DNA from: Candidatus Muiribacteriota bacterium
GTDB lineage: Bacteria > Muiribacteriota > DAOVTB01
Assembly (NCBI GenBank): GCA_030633305.1
Contig: DAOVTB010000004.1
Coordinates: 1-62,393, forward strand
Reading direction: 5' to 3'
DNA length: 62,393 nt
Made by a program: the position numbers and the translations under genes
The notes under the pieces: generated by a model
What the model saw: the letters and a program-made list of their open reading frames with translations, nothing else
What the model was told of the DNA's origin: nothing
Database searches by the model: none
Shown: positions 17,594 to 26,839 of the stretch, piece after piece
Numbering within the stretch: the stretch's first letter is position 1
Layout: each line of letters starts with the position of its first letter

Positions 17594-19534
17594 TTAAAAT
17601 ATCGTTATCAACTTAATTGTTGAATTCGCATCCTTTCTAGATTCACTTGTATCCCAGTAATCATATTTATCATAATTAAGCTCAAATTCAATCCTGTTCC
17701 TTACTGTCATCTTATGGTAAAGCTTCATAAAAAATCCTGACATATCATAATCATCTTCTTCTCCCCTGTGGTCTTGAAAACGAAACTTTACCCCACCATC
17801 AAGTCCTGTTATAGAATTCAAATAGTAACTAAGTTTCATGTACCAGCTTGTAACATTGTCACTATCAAGTGTCCGGGCATATTCCTGTCTGTAATAATTA
17901 ACATTTGTACTAAGGTTCATGGAACCAAATAAATTTTTCTCAGCAAGAAAATCATAAGTATGTCTTGAAAAATCATTATCACGATCTTTATAATCCAATT
18001 CGTTATCCACATAAACACCAAAATCCCATTTATCCAGAAACATATTGTTTATAGGTCTATACTCCAAAATATACGAAGTTTTTACATAGCGTCTATAGAG
18101 TGAATTTATCTCATCTCGTCTTGATCGTATTCCGTGTGATATTTTCAACTGTAGTGGAAATCTTTCAGTAAAAGGACGTAGATGAACTGAAATTCTTGGT
18201 TCAAAAACTTTCTCTGGATTTGCAGAAGAATAATTAAAATCCTGAGAGTAAATATCAAAGTAACTCTCGATCTGCTCGTTAAATTTATATCTCAATTGAT
18301 ATGACATATTTTCGCTATGAGGAGTATAATTCCCGTTTAATGCTGTATAATCTTCCCCAACAAGCAGATATTTAAAATTCCAGGATGTCTTTCTACTGTT
18401 GTAATCAATAAACATATTATAAAGATGATCATGAACTTTCAGATCAACAGGTGAATTTTTATCAGGATTCCATTCTGAAAAAGCATATTCTCCTCTTATA
18501 CGCAGTCGATCTTTTATAAGATATGACTCAATAAAACCAGCCCAAATCCAGTTCTGTTCAGCAGGTCCGACATAATTAAGATCATCTATTGAATCTGTCC
18601 GGTCACGAACATCAAGATAGTGCAGACCAATGTCAAACCACTTTTTGAAATTTCCTTTTACTTCTCCCCAGAATGTATCTCGACCATAAAATTCTTCATT
18701 TATTCCTCGATTGTTATATCCATATCCTGCAGTAAATTGAAAATTGTCGGTTTTCACTCCTCCGCTTATACCACGAAGATCAATACTTGATGTTGATTCA
18801 AAAAGAAAGGGTCTTAGATGACCACCATGTAAAACAAAAATTCCTTTTTCAAGATATACTGACCCGTATTCCAATCGATATGTTTTATCATTGAAATTCC
18901 TATCATTACTATAGTAACTGTCGAGATCTATTTCAATTAATCCACCAGTTTTAAAATACTTTTTACCAGAAAAAATTATTCCCTGATTCAAAAAACCATC
19001 TGCTTTATATGGAGAATATTCTTCAGGACCATCCACATTGACATATCTTAACTCGGTTTCCAGCCTGAGATCCCAATTGAATTGATAGAAATATTCATCT
19101 TTTAATTCTGCAGACCTTCTAATTCTTTCAAATTCAAGCATTTCCTTATCAATCTTTTTTACCGATTCCTCTTCATTTTCTTCTTCTGGTATTAAACCTG
19201 GTTCATATGCTTTGTCTCTTGTATCAATAAAAGCTTCTCCAAAGATTTTATTGATCTTCCAGTCATATTCATTTTCGGAGGTCATATGATCTGTTTTCCC
19301 TGTAATTTGTTTGTAGCCAAGATTTTCAAGAGTTTTTTTATTATCAGGATCATATAATTTCCGTTCTTCCCATTCAAATCCTAATTTTTGCAAAACTTTC
19401 CTTAATTCATGCTGTCTGTCAGGATCACGGTAATCTTTTCTGATACCATCAATGGCAGAAAGCCTCAATGATAGCAGAATAATCAAAAAGATTATCTGGA
19501 TTATTCTTAAAATTTTTCCCGTACTACGCACCAA
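17594..19534 (-). CDS. Outer-membrane beta-barrel protein
   Basis: About 646 aa. A basic N-terminus (VRSTGKILRI) and hydrophobic helix ending LRLSA form a Sec signal. A charged region (about residues 30-150) precedes some 480 residues of alternating polar/hydrophobic strands rich in Tyr, Asp and Asn, such as RLETELRYVNVDG, GGLIEIDLDSYYSNDR, MSYQLRYKFNEQIESYFDIY and DGGVKFRFQDHRG. The protein ends in a strand finishing with Phe (STIKLITIF), a typical barrel assembly signal. The length allows roughly 22-26 strands, but no porin or TonB-receptor subfamily can be assigned. The frame is open back to a TTG at 19573; the start near 19534 (TTG, or GTG 19531) is preferred because GGAG lies 6-9 nt upstream and it opens the signal peptide. 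Confidence 0.8.
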   Translation of the reverse strand: MVRSTGKILRIIQIIFLIILLSLRLSAIDGIRKDYRDPDRQHELRKVLQKLGFEWEERKLYDPDNKKTLENLGYKQITGKTDHMTSENEYDWKINKIFGEAFIDTRDKAYEPGLIPEEENEEESVKKIDKEMLEFERIRRSAELKDEYFYQFNWDLRLETELRYVNVDGPEEYSPYKADGFLNQGIIFSGKKYFKTGGLIEIDLDSYYSNDRNFNDKTYRLEYGSVYLEKGIFVLHGGHLRPFLFESTSSIDLRGISGGVKTDNFQFTAGYGYNNRGINEEFYGRDTFWGEVKGNFKKWFDIGLHYLDVRDRTDSIDDLNYVGPAEQNWIWAGFIESYLIKDRLRIRGEYAFSEWNPDKNSPVDLKVHDHLYNMFIDYNSRKTSWNFKYLLVGEDYTALNGNYTPHSENMSYQLRYKFNEQIESYFDIYSQDFNYSSANPEKVFEPRISVHLRPFTERFPLQLKISHGIRSRRDEINSLYRRYVKTSYILEYRPINNMFLDKWDFGVYVDNELDYKDRDNDFSRHTYDFLAEKNLFGSMNLSTNVNYYRQEYARTLDSDNVTSWYMKLSYYLNSITGLDGGVKFRFQDHRGEEDDYDMSGFFMKLYHKMTVRNRIEFELNYDKYDYWDTSESRKDANSTIKLITIF

Positions 19535-19723
19535 TTGATACTCCAAATGAAGATTCAATAAAATTATCGGCAATTAATACTATATATATAGAAATTATTA
19601 TCTTAAATTGACAGATATAGTTAAATATTTTAAACTCCTTAAAGAATAAAAAAAATATTTTTTTATTTTTATAATTAACATTGAACATTTATTGAAAAAC
19701 CATATCTTAATAAATAGAGAGAC

Positions 19724-19752
19724 TTGTCATAATATTTGAAAATAGCTATAAT
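19724..19752 (+). promoter_or_regulatory. Sigma-70-type promoter of the prepilin cluster
   Basis: TTGTCA at 19724-19729, a 17-nt spacer, and a perfect TATAAT at 19747-19752, 15 nt before the ATG at 19768. It drives the overlapping genes 19768-23176. Confidence 0.7.
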
Positions 19753-19767
19753 TTATCTAGGTGAAAA

Positions 19768-22131
19768 ATGAAAAAATATACTACTTTGAATTCTAATTCA
19801 TACCGTGCTTCAGCGTTGATGCTCGTTCTTATTATTGTAGCAATTGTTAGCATATTCGCGCTAATGATTGCAAATATGAGTTCTGGTGAGAGAACACTTA
19901 TTGAAAAAAGTCTCAAAATGTGCAAAACTCAGAATCTTTTTGACGCATTCATGAAGATCATTATTCCTATGATTCGGGGGGAATTGAAGGATCAAAATTC
20001 AACGTTGTATAAAGAACTCTATCTTGAACTTGTTAAAAGCCAGAGCGAATTCACCAAAAATACTTCTTTTACAATAGATATAAAAAATTCTATCTTTTTC
20101 AATACAAATGCCAAACCATCTTCACAGACACAGAGAAAAGTTTTACTTGATAGGTTACTACAAGATTATGGTGGCCAAAGTTCCTTAAATAAACTTGACC
20201 TCTCAATCAATATTAATCCGAAAAAATTTGACTATTATACCAATGTATATTTTAAAGAAGACAGGGAAAAATTTGGAAGTCTGCTTTTCACACTTTCAGT
20301 AGATTTAAATGGAGAAGCCCATTCTCAGCAATTTTTCTGTGATGTAAAAGTTGTATGCAGGATCCCGGAATTGCTTGGAAAATTCAACCTGCTAATAAGA
20401 AATGCACTTGACAGTAATATTGCTTATCCAAAAATGGAGGATAGAAAAAACAGATTTAATCTTTTTGTTAATGCTCCTGAAGCTAATAGTCTTTCTAATA
20501 AATGTAATGTCTTTTACCTTACAAACGGAGATTCTAAAAAAAATGGGCTCAGATGGCTCCACGACTACGGCGGGGATGTAAAAAATACTGCACCGGCACA
20601 AAAAAAACTTTTTAATGATATTATCAACACTTTTGGATGGATATACCTTGGGACACACTATCAGGGAAAAGCATCTGAACTTTACCTGAAAGCAACTTAT
20701 GGTGAAGGAAATATAAACGCCAGTGAAGATTTTCTGTTCTATATGCAGAATCCTGATTTCAATAAAAATGATCCGCAAAACCCTGAAAGAATGTTAAAAG
20801 ATGGTAATTTCAAGCATGATTACTGGGAAGTCCGCAACTGGAAAATGGGTATTTGCAGATTAAAAGATACAAGATATCACAAATTTTTTGCATCATATTA
20901 TGATGCAAATGAAGAAGCCTTTAATTCAAGTTTTCTTCACCTTTTTGGAATGCCACCAGGCAAAAATGGCGGAGGAATATCTCCAACACTTGTTCTTGGA
21001 AAAATCAGCTCAATAGGACTGAAATTTGCAGGGGCAGCTTTAAACTATGATGTAGTTACAGCAGATACCACAGGAGTATTACAGCAAAGAATTGATAAAA
21101 TAGTCACATACGGTACACCTGCACCACCAAATGCTGCAACAAGTTTCCCATGGACTCCATTACCTCTTTGCCACGACTACAGTTCTTTTACAGCAATTGA
21201 AAATATTGTGGATCCCGGTAGTAAAGATATTTTCAAATTTTTCATGGAAGATGCTACAAGTAATGAGTTTACACCAAAAACTAGTGGATTCCCTAAAATG
21301 GCAATGAACAATTACCCGAAACCAGGGACTTCTCCTCCCTCTTCATCAGGTCCAGGCTACAGTACTTTGATGTCTCAGTTTTTCCACAAAGTGTATAACG
21401 AAAATATTGATTATATTATTACTGGAAATTCCTTTAAGGAACCAACAAAAACATTACCAGACAGGTTTTACTATCGTCATGATGAGGATATACATCTGGC
21501 ACCCCCAAAACATCTGCCTCTTAAAAATCAAAATGTAGTTCTTCATAAAATTTTAAAAAACCAGTCTGAATTGGATAATTTTCTGTTACCTAAAGTTGCA
21601 TGGAATTTTAAGGATCAGGATTTTACAACGAGTTTGTCTTCAAAAGGACTATTGTATGTAAGACCTAATTCTCAACCTGTTGAAAATGTATTGACTCTTG
21701 ATGGCATCATTCAGTTCAAAGGTGATATAACCCTGGAAAACATCTGTGTCGAACGTGGCGGAATGATCATAACCGACGGTAATATCTATCTGAAGGGTAA
21801 TATCAGGCAATGGGGATCGCAAAATAGTTCAAGCGAATTACTTGTTTTATACACGACAAATGGGGATATCAAAATCCAGACCAAAAATGGCCAATCTGAA
21901 ATATGGGCTTCCCTTTTAGCACCAAACGGAACAATTACAACTGATGGAATCCTGAGTATTTATGGAAATGCGGTCATGGATCATTTACACTTTAGAAGTG
22001 GCTCTTACATAACTGGATTTGCAAAATACGGTGGAACGCTTGATTATAATTCTAAGCTTGGAATTCTACCTAACAATAAGGATTATCATAAGACTTTCAT
22101 GCTTTCTTTTAATGAGGCAATGTACAAATGA
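19768..22131 (+). CDS. Large PilX/GspK-like pilus-assembly protein
   Basis: 787 aa. The N-terminus has a basic leader (MKKYTTLNSNSYRAS) followed directly by a long hydrophobic helix, ALMLVLIIVAIVSIFALMIA, then Ser-Ser-Gly-Glu-Arg. This is the shape of PilX/GspK-type minor (pseudo)pilins, which have an SALML-like start and often an atypical cleavage site. The remaining 740 residues are unusually long for a minor pilin; near 640-760 come beta-helix-like repeats (ENICVERGGMIITDGNIYLK, DGILSIYGNAVM) of the kind seen in PilX-like proteins. It overlaps the next gene by 4 nt (ATGA). Its likely role is initiating or tipping a type IV pilus or type II secretion pseudopilus. Confidence 0.72.
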   Translation: MKKYTTLNSNSYRASALMLVLIIVAIVSIFALMIANMSSGERTLIEKSLKMCKTQNLFDAFMKIIIPMIRGELKDQNSTLYKELYLELVKSQSEFTKNTSFTIDIKNSIFFNTNAKPSSQTQRKVLLDRLLQDYGGQSSLNKLDLSININPKKFDYYTNVYFKEDREKFGSLLFTLSVDLNGEAHSQQFFCDVKVVCRIPELLGKFNLLIRNALDSNIAYPKMEDRKNRFNLFVNAPEANSLSNKCNVFYLTNGDSKKNGLRWLHDYGGDVKNTAPAQKKLFNDIINTFGWIYLGTHYQGKASELYLKATYGEGNINASEDFLFYMQNPDFNKNDPQNPERMLKDGNFKHDYWEVRNWKMGICRLKDTRYHKFFASYYDANEEAFNSSFLHLFGMPPGKNGGGISPTLVLGKISSIGLKFAGAALNYDVVTADTTGVLQQRIDKIVTYGTPAPPNAATSFPWTPLPLCHDYSSFTAIENIVDPGSKDIFKFFMEDATSNEFTPKTSGFPKMAMNNYPKPGTSPPSSSGPGYSTLMSQFFHKVYNENIDYIITGNSFKEPTKTLPDRFYYRHDEDIHLAPPKHLPLKNQNVVLHKILKNQSELDNFLLPKVAWNFKDQDFTTSLSSKGLLYVRPNSQPVENVLTLDGIIQFKGDITLENICVERGGMIITDGNIYLKGNIRQWGSQNSSSELLVLYTTNGDIKIQTKNGQSEIWASLLAPNGTITTDGILSIYGNAVMDHLHFRSGSYITGFAKYGGTLDYNSKLGILPNNKDYHKTFMLSFNEAMYK

Positions 22132-22613
22132 GTACATATATTAGAAAAAGGGGACTTTCACTTGTTGAAATTATTATAGCAATGACAATTATGATCATGC
22201 TTATTGTACCAATATATAACCTTCTTTCAGTCTCACAACGAGGTGTCCACCAGAGTGCAGGACGGCTTCAAAGTAAAATTTACTCCTCAGACCTCATGGA
22301 TTTACTTGTAAGTCTGACCTTTGATGATCTTCCTCCATACAGTTCTTCTACCAGCTGGAATGGAGATAGTGAAAAATTGTATAAATTGCTGAATACCAAA
22401 TTAGGACCAAAAATTTTTGGAGCACTGACGGTGAAAGATATTTTTGATGTGGATAAAGAATATAATCGAAAAATATCAATTGAAAGTTATAATTATCAGG
22501 ATGATCCGGTTCAAATTAATTTTTTTTATAAAATCATACGCGTATCTACTACATACAAAAATAAAAAAGGGAAAAGTACAAACTTTACCCTGACTAATAT
22601 GGTAAAAAAATGA
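22128..22613 (+). CDS. Prepilin-type protein with N-methylation motif
   Basis: 161 aa. MSTYIRKRG is a short basic leader ending in Gly, then LSLVEIIIAMTIMIMLIVP starts the mature helix with the invariant Glu at position 5. PilD-type peptidase would cut after Gly and methylate the new N-terminal residue. The remainder is a small globular domain. It is coupled at both ends by ATGA overlaps to the PilX-like gene and to another prepilin, so the three probably assemble together as minor (pseudo)pilins. Confidence 0.85.
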   Translation: MSTYIRKRGLSLVEIIIAMTIMIMLIVPIYNLLSVSQRGVHQSAGRLQSKIYSSDLMDLLVSLTFDDLPPYSSSTSWNGDSEKLYKLLNTKLGPKIFGALTVKDIFDVDKEYNRKISIESYNYQDDPVQINFFYKIIRVSTTYKNKKGKSTNFTLTNMVKK

Positions 22614-23176
22614 TTAAAAAATATTTAAGAAGTTTTAGTTTGATTGAGATTCTCGTTGGAATGAGTATCCTTGCAGTTATGTCCATCGGAATCTATAGTT
22701 TTTCTACAAATAGTCAGAAAACTGTAACCAAAAGTGCTAATCTAATTAATTTCATGCAAAGTTTTGCAAGATTGTTGCTGTATTATGAAAAAGATTCTAT
22801 GAGGGCAATCCTTCCGGCTGATCTACAAAAAAATCTTTCTTCATTTCAGAATACTTATGATGCAAAAAATTTTGAAGTAAAAAATAATGGTGTAAAAACA
22901 AAAGTGGAATATATTTATGATAAAAAAAAGGGGACATTGACACGAAAAGGTGGAAATGGAAAAAAAACGGTTTTGTTTGACTCTGGATTGTCTGAATTAA
23001 AAATGAATCCGTTTATCCTGTACTATACTTCTACAGTTCCAGGATATCGCCCTGGTGTTTTTGTTTCAGCTACTTATAAAGAAAGAGATAAAGTTGTCAA
23101 GACGCTAAAGAGAATTATTTTTTTTAAATACAATAAAGATGTTCAGGACACATACAATTCCTGGAAATATCAATAA
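22610..23176 (+). CDS. Prepilin-type protein with a Ser at the cleavage position
   Basis: 188 aa. The leader MIKKYLRS is followed by FSLIEILVGMSILAVMSIG, a type IV prepilin helix with Glu at mature position 5. The residue before the cleavage point is Ser instead of the nearly invariant Gly; prepilin peptidases prefer Gly, so processing may be slower or absent. It overlaps the preceding prepilin gene by 4 nt and is followed 13 nt later by the LysM gene. It is probably a minor pseudopilin (GspJ-like in length), but no subclass can be assigned. Confidence 0.8.
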   Translation: MIKKYLRSFSLIEILVGMSILAVMSIGIYSFSTNSQKTVTKSANLINFMQSFARLLLYYEKDSMRAILPADLQKNLSSFQNTYDAKNFEVKNNGVKTKVEYIYDKKKGTLTRKGGNGKKTVLFDSGLSELKMNPFILYYTSTVPGYRPGVFVSATYKERDKVVKTLKRIIFFKYNKDVQDTYNSWKYQ

Positions 23177-23189
23177 GGGAGTATTAAAT

Positions 23190-23609
23190 ATGAGAAAGAT
23201 CTCAATTTTTTTAGCACTATTTTTTATATGTTGTACTTTAATGGCTGATTTAGCACCAGTTACTATCATGCAAGGCACTCCAGCAGACTGTCTATATAAC
23301 ATTTCTAAAACAGTTTATGGAACTCCAAGTTTATGGCGCGCAATAATGGATTATAATCCAAGCATAACAGATGAGACAAAAATACCTAATGGAATGTTAA
23401 TAAAAATTCCTGACAAGAGTGTCGCAGAGCAATTAATGAATGCTACAACTCCTGCTGAAAAACAGGCTATAATTGCTGCGGCCAGCACTGGTACCGTACC
23501 AGCCACTCCTCCACCGACAACTACAGGACCAGCTCCTAAAGTATATCCTGATCCTGACAGTCCTCCATACAACATTGAACGGGCATTTGGATCAAAAAAA
23601 GTTAACTAA
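23190..23609 (+). CDS. Small secreted LysM-domain protein
   Basis: 139 aa. The signal peptide is MRKISIFLALFFICCTLM, cleaved near MA-DL. Residues about 25-75 form a LysM domain: TPADCLYNISKTVYG, LWRAIMDYNPSI and IPNGMLIKIPDK follow the usual pattern (I-[AS]-x-x-x-YG, then W..I...N, then G..L.IP). The tail is rich in Pro, Thr and Ala, which suggests an extended linker. LysM binds peptidoglycan; co-location with prepilin genes is consistent with anchoring an assembly to the wall. AAGGGAG 8 nt before the ATG at 23190 fixes the start; the frame extends upstream into the previous gene without an SD. Confidence 0.85.
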   Translation: MRKISIFLALFFICCTLMADLAPVTIMQGTPADCLYNISKTVYGTPSLWRAIMDYNPSITDETKIPNGMLIKIPDKSVAEQLMNATTPAEKQAIIAAASTGTVPATPPPTTTGPAPKVYPDPDSPPYNIERAFGSKKVN

Positions 23610-23627
23610 ATTCACATACTGACTGTA

Positions 23628-23679
23628 CGGTGCCAGCGTCTCTCGTTGGACTCGTCTCTAATAAGAGACCTGGACACCG
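23628..23679. repeat. Family F3 palindrome
   Basis: CGGTGCCAG (23628-23636) pairs with CTGGACACCG (23670-23679). Inside is a second hairpin, GTCTCTAATAAGAGAC. It is very similar to the copy at 26688-26739 read on the other strand. It starts 19 nt after the LysM stop codon. The rest of the 496-base gap up to secD holds an F1 element (23893-24018) and a promoter; nothing else is recognisable. Confidence 0.75.
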
Positions 23680-23892
23680 CATTGCATATCTATTTTTAAT
23701 TAATAGCAATTTTAATCCAATCTAGTTCTGAGATACCATACCATTATAGTTAATTGAACAAAAAAGTAGCCTTGACCATCGTCATTATTTATCATTAGTG
23801 TGTTACTTGGAATAACAATTTTTTTAATTGCTACATAGCCTTAGAACCCTTTTCCTATTTCCTTTTTTTCTTTATCTTATTAATATCCATAT

Positions 23893-24018
23893 CCTGCGTT
23901 CTGAAAGAGATGAAGGTTGGAATTTTCAAATCAATTTATGCTGACGTGTACTCTTTTTGTACTTCGCAAGCATAAATTAATGCTGTAAATTTCAAGATTC
24001 GCTCATTCAGGACGCAGG
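23893..24018 (-). repeat. Family F1 palindromic element, complete copy
   Basis: Terminal arms CCTGCGTTCTGAAAGAG and CTCATTCAGGACGCAGG. On the minus strand it has the conserved blocks GAGCGAATCTTGAAA (left) and AAAATTCCAACCTTCATCTC (right) and an apical GTAC/GTAC stem. It lies between two plus-strand genes and is the only complete copy not directly downstream of a gene in sense orientation. Its right edge is 10 nt before the secD promoter. Confidence 0.85.
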
Positions 24019-24028
24019 AATATATTGT

Positions 24029-24057
24029 TTGACTTTGTGACAATATATATTTATAAT
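24029..24057 (+). promoter_or_regulatory. Sigma-70-type promoter of secDF
   Basis: TTGACT at 24029-24034, a 17-nt spacer, and TATAAT at 24052-24057, about 48 nt before the secD ATG. Confidence 0.7.
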
Positions 24058-24105
24058 ATCAAAATAATTTTTATTAATATAAACGTTTCAGGAGGAATAG
24101 TATTA

Positions 24106-25677
24106 ATGAATAAAGCACAAAAATTTGGGATATCAGTTTCAATTCTGGTTCTCATACTGGCAATGTGGATTGCTTTTCCATTAGACAAAAAACTTACATT
24201 GGGACTTGATCTCAAGGGTGGACTGGACCTTGTTCTGGCAGTCGATACTGAAAAGCTCAGAGAGAGTACACTTAACAAACTCAAGATAAAGCTTAAAAGT
24301 GAATTTGTTACAAAAACCCTTCCGGGTGTTGTAATAAAAACAAATAAAGCAAAAGATCCTAACAGTTTATTTCTGGATATTTCAAAACTTGAACAGAAAC
24401 ATCGCGTTCAACTTGAAACAATTTTGGATAAGGTAGAAAAAATAACAGTTAAGGGAAGCTGCAATACTGATAACAATATTATTGTAACACTCTCTTTAAA
24501 AAATTCTGAATCACAGGCACTTGATAAAGCACTTTTGATCATAAGAAACAGGATTAACCAATTTGGAGTTGCAGAACCACTAATCAAAAAAGTTGAAGGA
24601 CGAAATAGAATTCAAATACAGCTTCCTGGAATAAAAAATGCTTCCAAAGCTGTTGATTTAATTAGAAAAACAGGGTTTTTACAATTTAATCTTGTAAAAA
24701 GAATTGTTTCAAGTCCCATTCAGGCACAAGCAACAATGGATGAGGAAACTGAAATATTACTAAAAGAAGAAAGAGTCACAAGAAGAGATGGTAAAAAAAC
24801 TGTTGAAAAAATCTGGTACATACTTGAAAAGGATCCTGCAATGACTGGTGATAAATTATCTGATGCCAGACAGGGTTTTGGTGGAATGACTGGATCAGAA
24901 GCATTGGTATACCTTACCTTTTCAGGTGAAGGTGCAGTTGAATTTGCAAATGTAACCAGTAAAAATGTGAAAAAACAGCTTGCTATCATACTTGATGGGA
25001 AAATTAAAAGTGCTCCATCAATCAAGCAACCTATTATGGACGGAAGTGCTGTAATTGAAGGTCGTTTCTCACTTGAAGAAGCAAAAACTCTTGCTATGGT
25101 CTTAAAATGCGGTTCCCTTCCGGCTCCAGTTAAAATTCTTGAAACAAGGATTGTAGGTCCTACTTTAGGTGCAGAATCAATTAAACGCGGAGTAATGGCA
25201 ATACTCTTTGGATTTCTTGCTGTCATGATATATATGATTGTCTATTACAAATTTCTTGGTATACTTTCTGTTTTTGCACTGTTTTTCAACCTCACACTCC
25301 TAGCGGCTGGACTCGCTATTTTTGAAGCAACATTAACACTCCCCGGAATTGCAGGTATTATTCTTACAATTGGTATGGCTGTCGATGCAAATGTTATCAT
25401 TTTTGAAAGAATCAAAGAGGAACTAAGGGCAGGAAAAACTCTTCGAGCTTCCATAGAAGCCGGATTTCGAAAAGCATTCATTACTATTTTCGATGCAAAC
25501 ATAACAACATTACTTACTGCTTTTGTACTTTTTCAAGTTGGTTCAGGACCAGTAAAAGGATTTGCAGTTACTCTAGCCCTTGGTATTTTAGCCAGTATGT
25601 TTACAGCATTATATGTTGTTAAATTCTTTATACTGGGTATTGTTAATATCAGAAAATTGAAAAGTCTTAACATTTAA
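24106..25677 (+). CDS. secD: Protein translocase subunit SecD
   Basis: 523 aa. SecD and SecF form the RND-type membrane complex that uses the proton or sodium gradient to pull exported proteins out of SecYEG. The N-terminal helix is followed by LGLDLKGGLDLVLAVD (D1 motif), a large periplasmic P1 domain (GLRNRINQFGVAEP-like segment IIRNRINQFGVAEPLI near residue 148) and five C-terminal spans with GIILTIGMAVDANVIIFERI, which carries the conserved Asp and the D4 motif. AGGAGGAA lies 8 nt before the ATG at 24106; the frame stays open to 24025 but that part is the promoter region. secF follows after 27 nt. Confidence 0.96.
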   Translation: MNKAQKFGISVSILVLILAMWIAFPLDKKLTLGLDLKGGLDLVLAVDTEKLRESTLNKLKIKLKSEFVTKTLPGVVIKTNKAKDPNSLFLDISKLEQKHRVQLETILDKVEKITVKGSCNTDNNIIVTLSLKNSESQALDKALLIIRNRINQFGVAEPLIKKVEGRNRIQIQLPGIKNASKAVDLIRKTGFLQFNLVKRIVSSPIQAQATMDEETEILLKEERVTRRDGKKTVEKIWYILEKDPAMTGDKLSDARQGFGGMTGSEALVYLTFSGEGAVEFANVTSKNVKKQLAIILDGKIKSAPSIKQPIMDGSAVIEGRFSLEEAKTLAMVLKCGSLPAPVKILETRIVGPTLGAESIKRGVMAILFGFLAVMIYMIVYYKFLGILSVFALFFNLTLLAAGLAIFEATLTLPGIAGIILTIGMAVDANVIIFERIKEELRAGKTLRASIEAGFRKAFITIFDANITTLLTAFVLFQVGSGPVKGFAVTLALGILASMFTALYVVKFFILGIVNIRKLKSLNI

Positions 25678-25704
25678 TAATTTATATATCCGGAGGATTC
25701 AAAA

Positions 25705-26613
25705 ATGACGAAGCAGATTGATTTTCAAGGAAAAAAGCACATTGCGATTGGAATTTCGGTAATTCTTATTGTAATAGCTGCAATTTCTATTTTCACAAAA
25801 GGATTAAATTTCGGTATTGACTTCAAAGGTGGAAGTCTTTTGCAGATACAGTTTCCAGTTGAAAAAAAGATAACTGAAAAAAAGATAAGACCAATTTTGG
25901 AAAACCCTGAATTTGGCTTAAAAGCAACTCAAATCTTAATTCAAAAATTATATGATATAAATGGTTCACACAATGGACAATTTCTTGTAAATACTCAGGA
26001 ATTAAGTCCTGATCTCAGAAAAAAAATAGTCTCTGCCTTAAAGAGTAAAATTGGTATGTCTGATATTCTTCGTGAAGAAAATGTAGGACCTGCAATCGGG
26101 AAAGAATTACGTGGTCAAGCCGTTAAAGCTATTCTAGCTTCACTTATTCTTATTTTATTCTATATATGGTACAGATTTGAATTCAAATTCGCTGTTGGTG
26201 CTGTAGTTGCATTATTACATGATATTACAATAACATTGGGAATCTTTTCATTGTTTGGAAAAGAAATTTCTATTCCTGTAATTGCTGGTTTCTTAACCAT
26301 TATCGGTTATTCATTGAATGACACGATTGTTATTTGTGACAGAATCAGGGAAAATATGAAACTGATTAGAAAAATGAACTTTCAGGATCTCGTCAACAAA
26401 TCTATCAACCAATCATTAACAAGAACAATCAATACATCATTGACTACATTCTTTCCAGTTTTGATTCTCTGGTGGTTTGGTGGAGCAGTTCTTGAGAATT
26501 TCGCTCTGTCACTCCTGATTGGTGTTGTTATAGGTACATATTCTTCAATTTACATTGTTTCTCCAATCGTTATAGGATGGAGAAACCTTGAACTTGCAGA
26601 AACTAAAAAATAG
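25705..26613 (+). CDS. secF: Protein translocase subunit SecF
   Basis: 302 aa, the normal length. GLNFGIDFKGGSLLQI near residue 33 is the SecF D1-like motif, and the C-terminal six-span bundle contains YSLNDTIVICDRIRENM (SecF motif with conserved Asn-Asp and Arg) and NTSLTTFFPVLILWWFGG. It works with SecD in late steps of Sec export. CCGGAGG lies 8 nt before the ATG. A strong terminator begins 18 nt after the stop, so secDF forms a two-gene unit. Confidence 0.96.
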   Translation: MTKQIDFQGKKHIAIGISVILIVIAAISIFTKGLNFGIDFKGGSLLQIQFPVEKKITEKKIRPILENPEFGLKATQILIQKLYDINGSHNGQFLVNTQELSPDLRKKIVSALKSKIGMSDILREENVGPAIGKELRGQAVKAILASLILILFYIWYRFEFKFAVGAVVALLHDITITLGIFSLFGKEISIPVIAGFLTIIGYSLNDTIVICDRIRENMKLIRKMNFQDLVNKSINQSLTRTINTSLTTFFPVLILWWFGGAVLENFALSLLIGVVIGTYSSIYIVSPIVIGWRNLELAETKK

Positions 26614-26630
26614 ATTTTAATTTTTCATAT

Positions 26631-26662
26631 AAAAGGGGATCTTAATCGATTCCCTTTTTTTT
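26631..26662 (+). terminator. Intrinsic terminator after secDF
   Basis: AAGGGGATC and GATTCCCTT form a 9-bp stem with one G-U pair and loop TTAAT, followed by a run of T residues (26655-26662). This is a standard Rho-independent terminator 18 nt after the secF stop. Confidence 0.85.
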
Positions 26663-26687
26663 ATGCCCGAAATTTTGGTATGCGGCG

Positions 26688-26739
26688 CGGTGTCCAGGTT
26701 TCATTTGAGAAACGAAATCCAGCGAGAAACCTGGCACCG
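26688..26739. repeat. Family F3 palindrome
   Basis: CGGTGTCCAGG at the left and CCTGGCACCG at the right form the outer stem; GTTTCATTTGAGAAAC forms an inner hairpin. It aligns end to end with the reverse complement of 23628-23679, and both continue with GTACAG outside the stem. It lies between the secDF terminator and the convergent anti-sigma gene. Confidence 0.75.
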
Positions 26740-26792
26740 TACAGCGCGTATGTAGTTTTTTTATGGTAATTAGATATTAATTATTTGATCTC

Positions 26793-26814
26793 GGACAGGC
26801 ACAGGGGCCTGTCC
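26793..26814. repeat. Family F4 palindrome (GGACAGGC...GCCTGTCC)
   Basis: GGACAGGC and GCCTGTCC form a perfect 8-bp stem around ACAGGG, followed by CTAC. On the minus strand it starts 26 nt past the stop of the anti-sigma gene. A degenerate relative (AGACACAGAGACCTGTCCTTAC) lies at 30453-30474. From memory such palindromes occur in many unrelated genomes; I could not check this. Confidence 0.6.
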
Positions 26815-26839
26815 CTACTTTCTTTTTTTTCTAACTGTT

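Noticed and set aside
24720..25226. Minus-strand 168-codon frame inside secD
   Set aside because: Shadow frame of a definite gene.
26614..26839. Possible riboswitch or ncRNA between secF and the anti-sigma gene
   Set aside because: The structure present is explained by an intrinsic terminator and by F3 and F4 repeats; no known riboswitch core was seen.
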